From positions 2,818,001-2,882,000 of the forward strand of contig CAJHZI010000533.1 of the NCBI GenBank assembly GCA_905160935.1: a stretch of DNA of 64,000 bases, in the 5' to 3' direction. Of this stretch, positions 1 through 17,475 are shown piece by piece (within the stretch, counting starts at the first letter, position 1; every line of letters starts with the position of its first letter). The notes below the pieces were generated by a model. It worked only from the letters and a program-made list of their open reading frames with translations, did not search any database and was not told the DNA's origin. The position numbers and the translations under genes are program-made. The DNA is from Enchytraeus crypticus (taxonomy: Eukaryota; Annelida; Clitellata; Enchytraeida; Enchytraeidae).

Positions 1-735
1 CTTAACCAAATGCGTGTAATTCTTATCCACTGTGTGCTTATTTTACATGCAAATTAAACTACTTATTTTATTTGCAAACTGGAACACTGAATACTAGCCT
101 GCATGTTAAACTAGAAACACCATTATTTAATGCTGTACAATACTACATTAACTAAAATACCGTTGTGTTGGTATCTTGTTGTTAGTAAGTGGTACGATTT
201 TGGTATAAGTTGATCGCTACATATTTTCTTTGACCCTTAAATTTAACTTAAATTTTGTAGCAAGGAGTGATATTAAAAACAATATTTCTTATCTTGGAAT
301 GCTGTGAACCAGTTTTTGTGCAGTAGTGAATTTATGTCGTCAAGAAACTCGTTAGTAACTTCCAATGTTTTCAACATTATCCAAATATCTATCTAAATAT
401 TTAGGATATTTCCGTCAAAAATAATTAATTTGTTGTTTTTTGTTAATGATAAATTCGAAAAGAATTGAGTTACTTGTAGCAATATTATTGCATATACGAA
501 AAAATTGCAGTAAACCATGATTCGAATATAGATTACCTTCTTCATGCTCGTAAAAAGTATTAATACAAAATGGAATTCTTCCCTATTTATTATTCTCTTT
601 GAATTTTAAAGATAGATTGATTGGTCTATGGAACGACTGACTGATTGATCCATTGATGGTTTGTTTAATTAATGAATGAATTGACTGCTTGACGCATTGC
701 CTGACTGCATGATTAATTGGACTGCATGACTATTT
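1..735. other. AT-rich intron of the KIF21-type gene, no exon seen
   Basis: No coding segment is recognisable here. The frame of the exon at 1126 requires an upstream exon that supplies two bases of a split codon. That exon would code the preceding WD40 blade, and I could not find it in this stretch, so it probably lies left of the window. The last ~130 bases contain short TTGA/ATTG-like repeats. Confidence 0.5.
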
Positions 736-875
736 GGCTGGAGCCAGTGGCGAAGTCGGTAAGATACTAGACCGCGGATCAGTTTGTGCGGGTTTCAAAT
801 CCTGGGCTCGCCCGTCACTGAAATCGCTTTCGAGTGAGAAAACTGACGTTAACATTAGCTTTAGCTTTTTTTACT
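736..875 (+). mobile_element. tRNA-type SINE, family S1
   Basis: About 140 bp. It begins GGCTGGAGCCAGTGGCGA, has a good RNA polymerase III B box (GGTTTCAAATCC here, GGTTCAAATCC in better copies), then a conserved body CCCGTCACTGACATCGCTTT and the 3' end GACGTTAACATTAGCTTT. The same block occurs at 2924-3052, 10092-10233, 15215-15345, 18418-18549, 38238-38345, 38722-38866 and 50084-50218, with 3' ends at 52092-52152 and 63815-63875. Confidence 0.85.
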
Positions 876-890
876 GATTGATGCAGATCT

Positions 891-1111
891 AAATAATGAC
901 TGCATGATTAGCCATAGGTCTAAACTTTGGCCCGCTTGCCTTGGATCTTGTCTTGCACTGTTTTGATCTCGCTTTCTCTTATGGTCTCTGTGTACTCAGT
1001 CGTCATCTTGTGGTGCTTTGGCGCCTGTTTGTGTAGAGTCCACAAGAGACGTCCCTGACATTGCCTTTTGGCGCGGAACCGGTCGTTAAATTGTTATTGA
1101 TTGATTGATTA
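891..1111 (+). mobile_element. 5'-truncated RTE-like LINE 3' end with 18-bp target duplication
   Basis: It runs from the GGTCTAAACTTTGGCCCGC block through GACGTCCCTGACATTGCC and GGAACCGGTCGTTAAA to a (TTGA)n tail. At 14352-14550 the same block follows a LINE C-terminal coding segment, so I read it as that LINE's 3' untranslated region. It is flanked by ACTGATTGATGCAGATCT at 873-890 and 1112-1129, an exact 18-bp target-site duplication. Confidence 0.75.
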
Positions 1112-1125
1112 ACTGATTGATGCAG

Positions 1126-7226
<6,101 letters not shown>

Positions 7227-8365
7227 TAGTGGATTGTCGTCATTGAAAGCTTCACTGTGTCTTAAATTAATTTTACAAGAAACAATTGTAATAGTAGGCT
7301 TTATCGTGCTAATAGTCTGATTCTTGTATTTTTAAATAATAATATAGTCTAATTGGCGTGAAAAATCTCTACTGTAGCCCAGCCAGTATATCATTCAGGT
7401 AGGATGTAATGTGAGAGCTATGTGTGTTTATTTCAGCATCTTCACCAAATCACTGACAAATACAAATAGAAGTAAACATTGAAAAGAAATAAAATAAAAA
7501 ATTCCCAGAAACACAGGGTATCAAACAGTCTGTAAAAACTAGAACAACATCTGTAATGTTGTAACTTGTAATGTTTTATATGTGGCTCTTTTAGCCTACG
7601 GGATCTCGAGGATGCAACTATTATGTTATTTGTTTTCAGAAAAATCAATGAAGTAGTTTAAACTGTAGATCATCATCATCATCTTCCCCTGAATCCTAGT
7701 TTAACTAGGGTCGAGATTTTAGTGAAATTAGTTTAAACTGTAGGTAAAAGAATTTTTTATACTGTATATCTCACCGTCTTGTTATACTTAAAATTCCTTA
7801 GCAATATGGACTATTATTAATAACTTAACTGAGATTCCACGAAATTGCTTGTAAAGCAAACTTTTATGAAATCTTTGCGTACTATTATCGTCTGATGTTA
7901 AATCTCTTTTGAACAATGTAGATGTCAGTGTATTTATGTGGATCTTTCCGTGTCTCCATAAGGCTTCTTGCTGCTTTTATTGCTTCATGTAGGTACTATC
8001 AGTATTGGCTTTTGTCACTGTCTCTTTGCTTAATAGATTAAGTTTACTAGTCGCTATTAGAAAAGCAAATAATGTAACTGTCGTCGCTGGATTAGGCTAC
8101 TGTTAGTGATGTCATGTAATAGGTTGCCGCCATCCAATGATTGAATTATTAATTGTATATTACGTCTGTATTTGCTGCGAGATAATGAGATTGCTTTCTT
8201 ATGCTAGCGCGACAGTTCTAGTCTAAAAGTTGTATATCTGATTTTTCGATATAGTATTTAAGTTTCGCTTTTTCACTTTTTAAATGTATTAATTGTCATT
8301 AATAGATGTATGTCTAATTTAAATAATACTTCTATCAACTGAACCAATTCACATCAGTTAGGTAT
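7227..8365. other. intergenic, AT-rich, no gene seen
   Basis: Downstream of the KIF21-type stop. It holds the possible polyadenylation signal and a short inverted (ATC)n repeat at 7670-7720. No further ORF has coding character. Confidence 0.6.
7488..7498 (+). promoter_or_regulatory. possible polyadenylation signal of the KIF21-type gene
   Basis: Two overlapping AATAAA hexamers (7488-7493 and 7493-7498) lie about 260 bases after the stop codon. Position fits a short 3' UTR, but the region is A-rich, so chance is possible. Confidence 0.3.
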
Positions 8366-8440
8366 CGCAGTGCGGACCCCGTGGTGCAGTGGTTTGAAAC
8401 CCGTGAATACCAGGGGTGATGTTAGCTTAGGACCCGCTTA
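8366..8440 (+). repeat. possible SINE head
   Basis: CCCCGTGGTGCAGTGGTTTG resembles a tRNA-like A-box region. It is short, with no clear B box, and only one copy was seen. Confidence 0.3.
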
Positions 8441-8683
8441 GAGTTTACAATTTTGTTTGAATTGGCTGGTATATTCATTATCGTATTAAATTATTAGCAG
8501 CTCTATCGCTTCTAGTCATTTAGCAGTGCCTGCATTTCTCTTTACTTGTCTACTGAGTTGTTGATTGTTTCTGACATTTAAAGATGCTTTTTCCGATTTC
8601 TTTGCATTTACTTCTATTCAATGGTCCTCGTTGTTGAAACATTCATACTTTGTTATATTACCGGCACTTTGTTATATTACAAA

Positions 8684-8828
8684 CGTTAATTTTTATACAA
8701 AACAAATGATTAATTATGTCGAATTGTAATTTTACTGCAGAATTAGGTTAATTTACTTTAATTTAGGTGTTGGGCATAATGTTTATTTGTCTTTACGGTA
8801 TATTCCTTTAGGCTAACTCTATTGTCTG
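8684..8828 (+). repeat. local duplication, copy 1
   Basis: About 145 bp shared with 9308-9455. Common blocks include ACAAATGATTAATTATGTC, TGTAATTTTACTGCAGAATT and GGCATAATGTTTA, in the same order. The S2 SINE lies between the copies. Confidence 0.8.
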
Positions 8829-8879
8829 TATGCCGGGTGCGATATTTGTTCTTTTTTGTTTCAAATCATCAACATTTAA

Positions 8880-9104
8880 CATGTCTTAATAGGGTAGGGG
8901 TAACGTCATGAAGTTTTAAGTGAAAGATCCTGAGGTGAATTGAAACCTCGCGGGTTCGAATCCCAGCCGCGCTGATCTGAGAGTAAAATCTCGGACATTC
9001 ACTGGACTGGTTACACGGAAAATGGACTAAATTGCCTAACGGTTTAAACATGTGGTAATAAAAAGTGATTGATATCAGCATAGTCGATCATTTCACTATA
9101 ATGC
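8880..9104 (+). mobile_element. tRNA-type SINE, family S2
   Basis: A near-perfect B box (GGGTTCGAATCCCA) is followed by GAGAGTAAAATCTCGGACAT and a body ending in TGATATC...ATTTCACTATAAT. Other copies are 60125-60352 (-), 16040-16270 (-) and a fragment at 13848-13950 (-). About 225 bp; not a functional tRNA gene. Confidence 0.8.
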
Positions 9105-9307
9105 GTGTTTACTTTTACTTTACATCGAAAAGTTACCGAAGATAAGTCCCTCAGCCTTCTCCTATGATCAGTTTACAGGATTTCTGAGCGAATGCATTTG
9201 GGTGTTTTTATGGTATTTTAAATTTTTTCTTTTAGGAAAATGTTTAAATATTTACCTCTGCTTTTGCAAGGCCTATATTTTGCTATGGGTTTTAGTTTCT
9301 AATCTAA

Positions 9308-9455
9308 AGTAAATTTTTATTTAAAACAAATGATTAATTATGTCAAATTGTAATTTTACTGCAGAATTAGGTTTATTATGTTTTGCTTTGGTGTTTGGCA
9401 TAATGTTTACAAATATTTGTATTTACCGTATAATTCCTGTACTCTCTATTGTCTT
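9308..9455 (+). repeat. local duplication, copy 2
   Basis: Direct repeat of 8684-8828, offset by about 620 bp, with scattered substitutions and a small insertion. Confidence 0.8.
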
Positions 9456-10090
9456 TTACCCGTGTCCACATTCTAAATTTATTTAACTCGATTCTAATAA
9501 TAAATAATATATAATTCTTTTAAAAAGATACAGAATTATATTAATATTATATTAAACCCCTGAACATTTATACAGCTTTAGCACAGTGTTATGAATCTGA
9601 CTTAGCATTAGCTTTACCAGCTGAATTAAAGATGCTTCTTTAAAACAGTGTTATTTTATTTAATATCAACTACATGTAAATTGATTCATCTTCGTTAATG
9701 ACAACAATGAGCTCAATAGTGACAATGAGACGATAACGATGATAAATTGGTAAATTAACTAAGTTTACTTTGAAATAACTAAATTTATATATTTGTTAAA
9801 TATTTTATATGTATTTATTAATTATTGTTGCTTTAGTGAAGGTTTTTAAAATGTTCAAATTATAAGTACTTGTATGTAATTTTGAACCTTGTTCCTCTCC
9901 GTTCGCTAAGTATAGATATATCGTTAGTTTTATATATGCAAACTAAGATCTAATCTCTCTATGTTTTCTTGCACGTAGCGAAGCTTCTTGACTTGTTTTG
10001 TAGATTAATTAAAATAGTTTCACTGATTTTCATTGCTTCGTTAAGTTAAACATAACGGCATATAACATTCACATGACATTCGAACTTATA
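9456..10090. other. AT-rich intergenic DNA, nothing recognised
   Basis: No coding, RNA or repeat signal beyond AT-rich sequence. Confidence 0.5.
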
Positions 10091-10091
10091 A

Positions 10092-10233
10092 AGTAAAAAG
10101 TAAAGCTAATGTTAACGTCAGTTTCCTCACTCGAAAAAAAGCGATATCACTGACGGGAGAGCCCAGGATTTGAACCCCGCACATACTGATCCGCGGTCGA
10201 ATATCTTACTGACATCGCCGCTAGCTCCAGCCA
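10092..10233 (-). mobile_element. S1 SINE, reverse
   Basis: Minus-strand B box GGGTTCAAATCCTGG and the S1 body with GACGTTAACATTAGCTTTA. One of the more complete copies. Confidence 0.85.
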
Positions 10234-10689
10234 GCCTATCAGATTATTTGGTCAGCTTATCAGATGGTCACAGCAGTTTCTATGGTTAGGCTTAACATTT
10301 GGAGAAATCTCGTAGTCTAGCAAACCTCGGGGACGCCGTTCTGCCAACACTTTATAAATAATTCAGTAACTGATGGTTCCTTAAAATTTCTATAAGGTTA
10401 AGTTGAATACTACCAGCTTTTCACTTGACTCGACTTGCACAGATCAGGAAGAAGACAACGACAAGTCACCCCAGATATCATTCGCTTTCTCCTTAGCTGA
10501 GACGCGGAATGCACAATGTAGGACAAAACCGGTGACAGTGTGCGGGAATTTTGCCATGGATCTGACATTTGATAGAGTTCCGGATATTTAAATGTTTATA
10601 TGTGTCTCGCTCATCGCAGGATCTGCGATTCGTGATGATAAAGCGTTAATAACTTCTGGTGCATATACACACACACACTCTTTCTCTCT

Positions 10690-10950
10690 ATTTCTGTTGT
10701 GTTCTATGAAGTTGCAGGTCCAAGGTACTCATATGCTGCTTTTCACGCTCCATAAAGAACACTTCATCGATCAACGAATCACAAAAGGCTACAACTTAGC
10801 CTTACCTTAATGTAGTCTGTAACTTGAGATATGAACTTGGTGTAACTTGGTATGGCTTCTGAGGTGATTTCCCTTTGCTTTTCTCAGTTCTTGCTCAGTT
10901 GCCTTTTACGACATGCGCAGTTAACAGTTATTCTATCATCCAGTCACCCG
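10690..10950 (-). repeat. interspersed repeat family R6, reverse
   Basis: On the plus strand GCTTTTCACGCTCCATAAAG, CTTACCTTAATGTAG, TATGGCTTCTGAGGT and GTTGCCTTTTACG match 59040-59345 in order. The class is unknown. Confidence 0.55.
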
Positions 10951-11765
10951 GCACTGCACTGGAATATAATAAATGATGGTGCATAATAGCGCTAGCATTA
11001 CTGGAACACATTACATGTGTTTCATTCACAGTTAAGCTTCTTGCGACAGCTACATGTAGGTAATATGTGATTAATGCAGTGATCTAATTTCTTTGTAGTC
11101 AGACTCACAAAACACAATCTCCTTTGTACCATTTATTGAATAAAAATAACTACAGACATTCGATATGTTGTGAATGTATGCTACGTACTGACAAAATTTA
11201 CATTCACATTGTAATAGCCACAGCCACATGTAAATATTGTGCTTATGCGTGTTCTTTGTATCATTGGAGCCTTCGGGCATCGATCTGAAGACCTGCTGCG
11301 TGAAGTCCAATCGCACTATACATTTGACCATTAACTGAAGAGTCCTATGCAAACTACTTACATGAACATAATAATATGCGATGAATAACGATATTAAAGT
11401 TTTTTTCTCATGTTAATATAACTAACATCAAATTTTATCGCTTTTGAACATCTGCAATTACATTTACAATTATACAGTACTCGAATGTGCGATATGTATA
11501 TGGTTAAGAATTTAATGAAATTAAAGACACTCCATTAAATGTTATCTTCAATCCATAAAATTACGTACTATTTTCATAGTAGTAAAAGCGGAATTGAATA
11601 TGTACAGGTCTTCGATGAACAAATCATTTGCATTTACTTTCATTAATATATTGTAATTCTGTTTGATATGGAATGCCAAATTCATTTAAATGCTTCTTTT
11701 AAAAGCTGAGAAAAGTTACATATACTTCACACAGTACAGAGCCAATAATATTTATATTTTATAAT
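10951..11765. other. intergenic, nothing recognised
   Basis: The transporter's 3' UTR may reach into this AT-rich stretch: the minus strand has an AATAAA at 11132-11137. No repeat family was recognised. Confidence 0.4.
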
Positions 11766-11769
11766 CTAT

Positions 11770-12025
11770 AAACAGGATTGTTTTCTCAGGGAATGACGCC
11801 CTGCTCAGTAAGTGTTAGTCGAAGGTGAAGAAGGCATAGGAGGCCCACCTCGTCATAAGCAGAATCCCCCAAGATTAATGGTATATCAAAAGGAATGTTA
11901 TAGATGATCTACAGATCCACTCATATGCGGACATGAAGAGGAAAACGGAAGATAGCGATAAGTGGAGGCGTTATATATCATGGATCTGCCAGTAAGTAGT
12001 ACACTAAGAGAGAGAGAGAGAGAAA
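11770..12025 (+). mobile_element. composite short retroposon T with LINE-A 3' end
   Basis: The head TCTCAGGGAATGACGCCCTG continues through GCCCACCTCGTCATAAGCAG to TATATCAAAAGGAATGTTA. It then switches to the 3' end of LINE-A (CACTCATATGCGGACATGAA, GTGGAGGCGTTATAT) and ends AGTACACTAAGAGAGAGAG. The same head-to-tail junction occurs at 48170-48415 and, reversed, at 17578-17835. Confidence 0.75.
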
Positions 12026-12402
12026 TAATCTATAATTGTGACAAAGTTGATTCCCTAATCTGAACTCTTCACTTCCTACGGCGACAAATCCTCCCTTACA
12101 AAATAATACACTCGCATTCTGAAACCACACACGTTCTCTGCCATAAGGATTTCAGATATTTAAATATTTTACGAAAATCATGATTAAATCAATCAATCAA
12201 TTAATCAATCTCAACTATCAGCATTTCTTCCATATTTCCTAGCTACAACAAATCAGGCATCTATTATTTCATTTTCATTTCATCAATCTCAGTGATTTAC
12301 AGTGACAAGATCACAGAAGATGAAACATCAATTATTTCTGATCTCAATTTTCTTGTGAAACATTGGCATAAAGTTCTAAACCTGATGTGAACTTTGGGCT
12401 CT

Positions 12403-12834
12403 TTAACGTCCGTTACGCTGAGAATGATGTCTGTCATCATTTTCCTCTCCTTCATCATCATCGCCATCATCATTATCGTCACACTGCGAAGATGATGATG
12501 ATTGTCTGTGATTTAACGCGGGCTGAACGAACTGCGGTTCACAAACGCCCATGCAGTTCACGGCAGCGCCATTCTGGTCACCCAGGGTGCCATAACTGCT
12601 GGGCAATCTATCCAACTTCAGCTCTATGCCTCCCTTACTTCTCATGAAATCATCGTTGTCGTAGTCGTTGCTGTACGAACGCTTACCAATCTGTAAACTT
12701 TGGGGGCCAGTGGGTGTAGCTGGGGGGTCAGCCCACGGTTGTTTCTCTCCCGAAGCGAAGATCATGTAGAAAACGACGCCCATGAAATGTACGGCGCTGG
12801 CGATCAGGTAGACAGTCTGCCACTCCTGTACAGT
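12403..12834 (-). CDS. VGLUT: VGLUT exon 11: last helix and acidic C-terminal tail
   Basis: The acceptor is TCATTGCAG. It codes [20 protein letters not shown] and [11 protein letters not shown], then a tail of about 100 residues with SSYGTLGD, a serine run and an acidic stretch of D, E and N before TAA at 12403-12405. The tail is longer than I remember for fly or vertebrate VGLUTs. Confidence 0.93.
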   Translation of the reverse strand, partial: TVQEWQTVYLIASAVHFMGVVFYMIFASGEKQPWADPPATPTGPQSLQIGKRSYSNDYDNDDFMRSKGGIELKLDRLPSSYGTLGDQNGAAVNCMGVCEPQFVQPALNHRQSSSSSQCDDNDDGDDDEGEENDDRHHSQRNGR

Positions 12835-13142
12835 CTGCAATGAGTAGAATTATAAACAGCGTGGTTGATCTTTGTGCAAAACTGAAAGTTACTTGCTATG
12901 TTTATAGCTGGGTGTACTCTATTTCTGTCTCAATCTCGATATATTTTTGTTTCTATCACGTCTTTGACAACAACGGGCGCTATTGAGGATAATAAATTAT
13001 GTGGTTGATTTTTATTTAAATGTGTGAAACAGAAAGTTATTTGTCTAATACGAGTGCACTCTTCCTCTGTGTCTCTGTCTCTCTAACTTTCTCCCCTCTC
13101 TCTCTCTTATTTCTCTCTCTCCCCTCTCTCTCTTTATGTCCC

Positions 13143-13186
<44 letters not shown>

Positions 13187-16100
13187 ACTCACAGATGGTA
13201 AGCTCATTGTAATTGGTCACTTTCATTGACTTTCATTTAACAAGCATAAGATATTGAATGAAGTAGTAGCCAACACTAAACTAACACAATTATCCCATAA
13301 GTAATGCAATTGATGTCATCACTAATTAGTGCCTTATCCAATTAAAGCAATCACTAATTAATCTCATTACAGTGATTAACCTGTTATTGAATTAAGCTCT
13401 TGTCTTGCGTATACCTTATGAACATAACTTCTAAATAGAGATAATATTGAGAATATTCTGTATATCGACTTTGCACTTTGTTTACGTAACTACACTATCT
13501 GGTATATTTTTCAAAAGCATAACGGGGTCTATAAAAGAATTTCAGCAAGAGATAATGCCTACACTGAAAGAAGCTAGCTGAGCATAGAATGTGGAAGCTA
13601 TTATGATAAGTGTACGAGTAAGAACACATCAAAGTTTAAAGACGAGTCTGGGTTATTTAGCTAAACCATCAATTTCACAATGCAATTGATCATCTATTTT
13701 ATTGATTTATTTAATTTATTTAATTTATTTCATTATTTCCTTAATTTAATTCATTTATTTAATTGATATATCAATTGATCATGTAGGACTTATAGCCATT
13801 TCCAATAAAACATGTTTAAAATATAATGGAATCTATTAGTCATTATCCAAACACCGGTCCTGTGAATGTCCGAGATTTTATTTTCTGATCAACTTCGCCA
13901 GGAATCGAACCCACAAGCGTTCACTCTATATCAGTATCGTATTAAAAAGTTATAACTTTGACTGACTCTCTATTCTCTAAGATACTTTAATATTCAACAG
14001 CTCAGCTAGTAGCAAATTTCATTATTCTATTTAAATTTAAAGAAATTTTATTTCTCTATTACCTTCTAAATGTAATTTTTATTTCTTACTTCAGCCACTC
14101 GGCAGCTGATATATTCACTATTCTAGATATTACAAGAGAACTAAAAGAACAATTATACATTTATTTATAAATTGGAAACCAAGCCAAGGAAAGAGGAAAA
14201 GAGGAAGACCTAGAAGTACTTGGTTCAGCACGATCAACAAAGATTTGAAAACTTTGCACATTTATGGAAAGATGCTGTGGTAGTTGCTGAAGACAGAAAA
14301 GAATGGAGGGATGTTGCTGCCCTATGTTCTCTTCAGAACGCAACGAACTGATGATGAGGTCTAAATTTTGACCCGCTTGCCTTGGATCATGGACTTGCAC
14401 TGTTTTGATCTAGCTTTCTCTATAGTCTCTGTGTACTCAGTCGTCATCGTCTGGTGCTTTGTCGCCTGTTTGTGTAGAGTCTGCAAGAGACGTCCCTGAC
14501 ATAGCCTTATGGCGAGGAACCGGACGTAAAGTTCTTATTGATTGATTGGTGATACGTTTATTTACAGCCTATAATCGATCAAGGCAGTGCTCTCTACTTA
14601 CTCTGTGCCTGGTGATGCTCTCGGCCACAATGGGGCAGAACATTCCAGCTAGGGTGCCCACCCCGTTAGACATACCCATCAGAATGCTGGCGTACCGGGG
14701 GGCTATGTCCAAGTGATTCACGTTAAAACCTGTAACACCATAGAAATAGATGATAAAATTTAAAGTTAATTTTTATATACTCGAGGTTGTATTTTTTCAC
14801 GGTGTTGTTTCTACTGGTGCTTTTGATACTTAATTAATAATAATAATAGTAATACTACTAATAACAGTAATAATTACAGGCGACCAATTCAAAAAGGCCT
14901 TTCTATGGCAGAGCCTGTCTATTGCACTCCAGAGCTTTAATGCTGTCTGCGTTCGTGGCACATTGGCAAATGCAGCTTCCCAGAGGAATTATTTTAAATA
15001 TTTCTTTTTCACCTTTCTTTTAATTAAATAAAGTCTTTCTTTTGACTAATTATTTAGCCAAGTGCCCTATACAGCTCAGTGCAATAAGAAATATAATAAG
15101 AATAATAATAATAAAGGTTTAACGTCCTTTTCCTCATACAAGGATGATGTGAGGGATGTCAAATTAATATTTTATTATATGCTTTTTCTTTAAAAAGTGT
15201 AAAATGATATAACACTATAAAGCCAATGTTTAGCGTCAGTTTCATCTCTCGTAAGCGATATCAGTGACGGTACAGCCCAGGTTTTGAGCACCACTCATAC
15301 TGATCTGCGATAGGCTCCAACCAATGGCGCTGTCGGTATGATATCCGATAACAACATTAAACCTACGACTTAAATTAAGTTTTAATTAAATTACGATTTA
15401 ATTAAAGATCGTTTATTATAAATGATTAGAATTAGACGCTGTTGTTTGTACTATTTTAGATATTAGCACTAATTGACATACTGATTAGGCTTGATTAATA
15501 GCTAAATCACTCAAAAAATAAAAAATACAAATAAAAAATAAAAATTGGATTGAATGACTTTAAAATTTACCGGATATGGCGAATCCACTGAATCCCACAG
15601 CTATTGTTAGACATGCGATAGCCGTCTTTGTATCTTTCGTAAATCCTACGCCCAATAGAAACACGGCCTCCAGTCCAAAACCTACAGCATCAATTGTCGA
15701 CAAGTTGAATGACAAAAACATTTTTAATTATTCTAACAAATAAATTAATTTATGCTGATAATTAACTTATGATAATTAACTTATGATAATTAACTTATGA
15801 TAATTAACTTATGATAATTAACTTATGATAATTAACTTATGAATTAACTTATGATAATTAACTTATGATAATTAACTTATGATAATTAACTTATGATAAT
15901 TAACTTATGATAATTAACTTATGATAATTAACTTATGATAATTAACTTATGATAATTAACTTATGATAATTAGCTTATGAATTAACTTATGAGTAAAGAT
16001 CTTTTAATCTAGACAAATCTAAATATAATAAATAAGTAACACACATTATGGTGAAATGATAAACTTTTTGATATTTTGATATCTATCACTTTTTCAACAC

Positions 16101-17418
16101 CAGGTGTTTAAATCGTTAGGCAATTTAATCCATTTTAAGGGTAATCAGTCTTGTGAATGGCCGAGATTTTACTCTTAGTTATGCTCGGCCGGGAATAGAA
16201 CCCACGAGACTTTAATTCACCCCAGGATCTCTCACTTAAAACTTCATGACGCTACTTGACGCTTTTAACACTGAACTAATGAGACATTTAATTATAACAA
16301 TATACAACGCTTAAAGTAAAGTTTAACATTTTCTTCTGAACTTGAAAGATGCTTTTGGAGGCGGTACAGCTGAATTTCGAACCCATGGCGTCTTGTTCAC
16401 CAGGGGAGTGTATTGACAACTCGTCATCAGATATATACATGCATCATTTATATTATACAGCAATCAGATATTTCGTAGACAAGTTTATTCAAATGCAACA
16501 AAAGAATATATTTCAGAATTCCGGACTGACTTTCGCTTAGGACCTTACTTCTCCTCAGCACGTTTCTTTTGCAGGTTGGTCTGGGTGAATTGATCTGCAG
16601 TAATGTGTGCTGTTAAGACGTCCCTGATATCATCCTTGGATGAGGAAACGGACGCTAAACCTTTATTATTAGAAGGTCTGATACATTACAACCACGCACC
16701 TCCACAATTGAACAACTTTCTGACATTCGTGGTAGACATGAGTTTTTTACGTCTCAGATAGTCGGCCATGTAACCGCCAATAGGAACAATGATCGTCATA
16801 ACTAGATGTGGCAATGCCGATAGTATTCCGCTCTACAACAAAACAATTGAAATGCAAAAAAACTACATAAAATGGTAAAAAATTTAAATTATTCAAGATT
16901 CAGTTTCTCATTCAAGCCCTGCAAGAAAAAGAGAACGTTGTCTACGTTGTGTGGTCCAAAGATCACAATAATATCAGAGACGTTAAAGTAACCCTATGTA
17001 ATTGATTGAGATTTAGATGTTAGATGCTATTTAAAAGAATTTATTGAAATAAATACTTAATAAGGGTTAAGACTGCGTGTTATGATTAGATAGATTAGAT
17101 ATATTTTATTTTCACGAAATCTCAAAGACACACTATAATATGCAAAAGCGACGTGAAAAAGACATACAGGCCTAAGGGCTCTGACGTATGCCCATCAAGG
17201 TTACATTTTTAAAACTGTTCAGAGTACACGCCTGTATAATTATGTTCGTATGCGAAAATTCTATTAGTATAAAATTAATAGATTTGTCTATAAACAATAC
17301 GATATCTAATACTGTTATCAACTGCTATACTGTTATATCAACTGGTTATCAAGTTTATGGCCAATGAAGAATTGCGAGAAGAAATGAGCAATAAAGGTAT
17401 ACGCAATGCGAGAGAGAG

Positions 17419-17475
<57 letters not shown>

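Noticed and set aside
736-875. tRNA gene
   Set aside because: The B box is good, but no cloverleaf can be folded, and the block recurs with a fixed non-tRNA body; it is a SINE. The same applies to 8880-9104 and 23005-23145.
14161-14400. Minus-strand ORF of 79 codons
   Set aside because: It is the complement of a LINE coding end that reads [11 protein letters not shown] on the plus strand.
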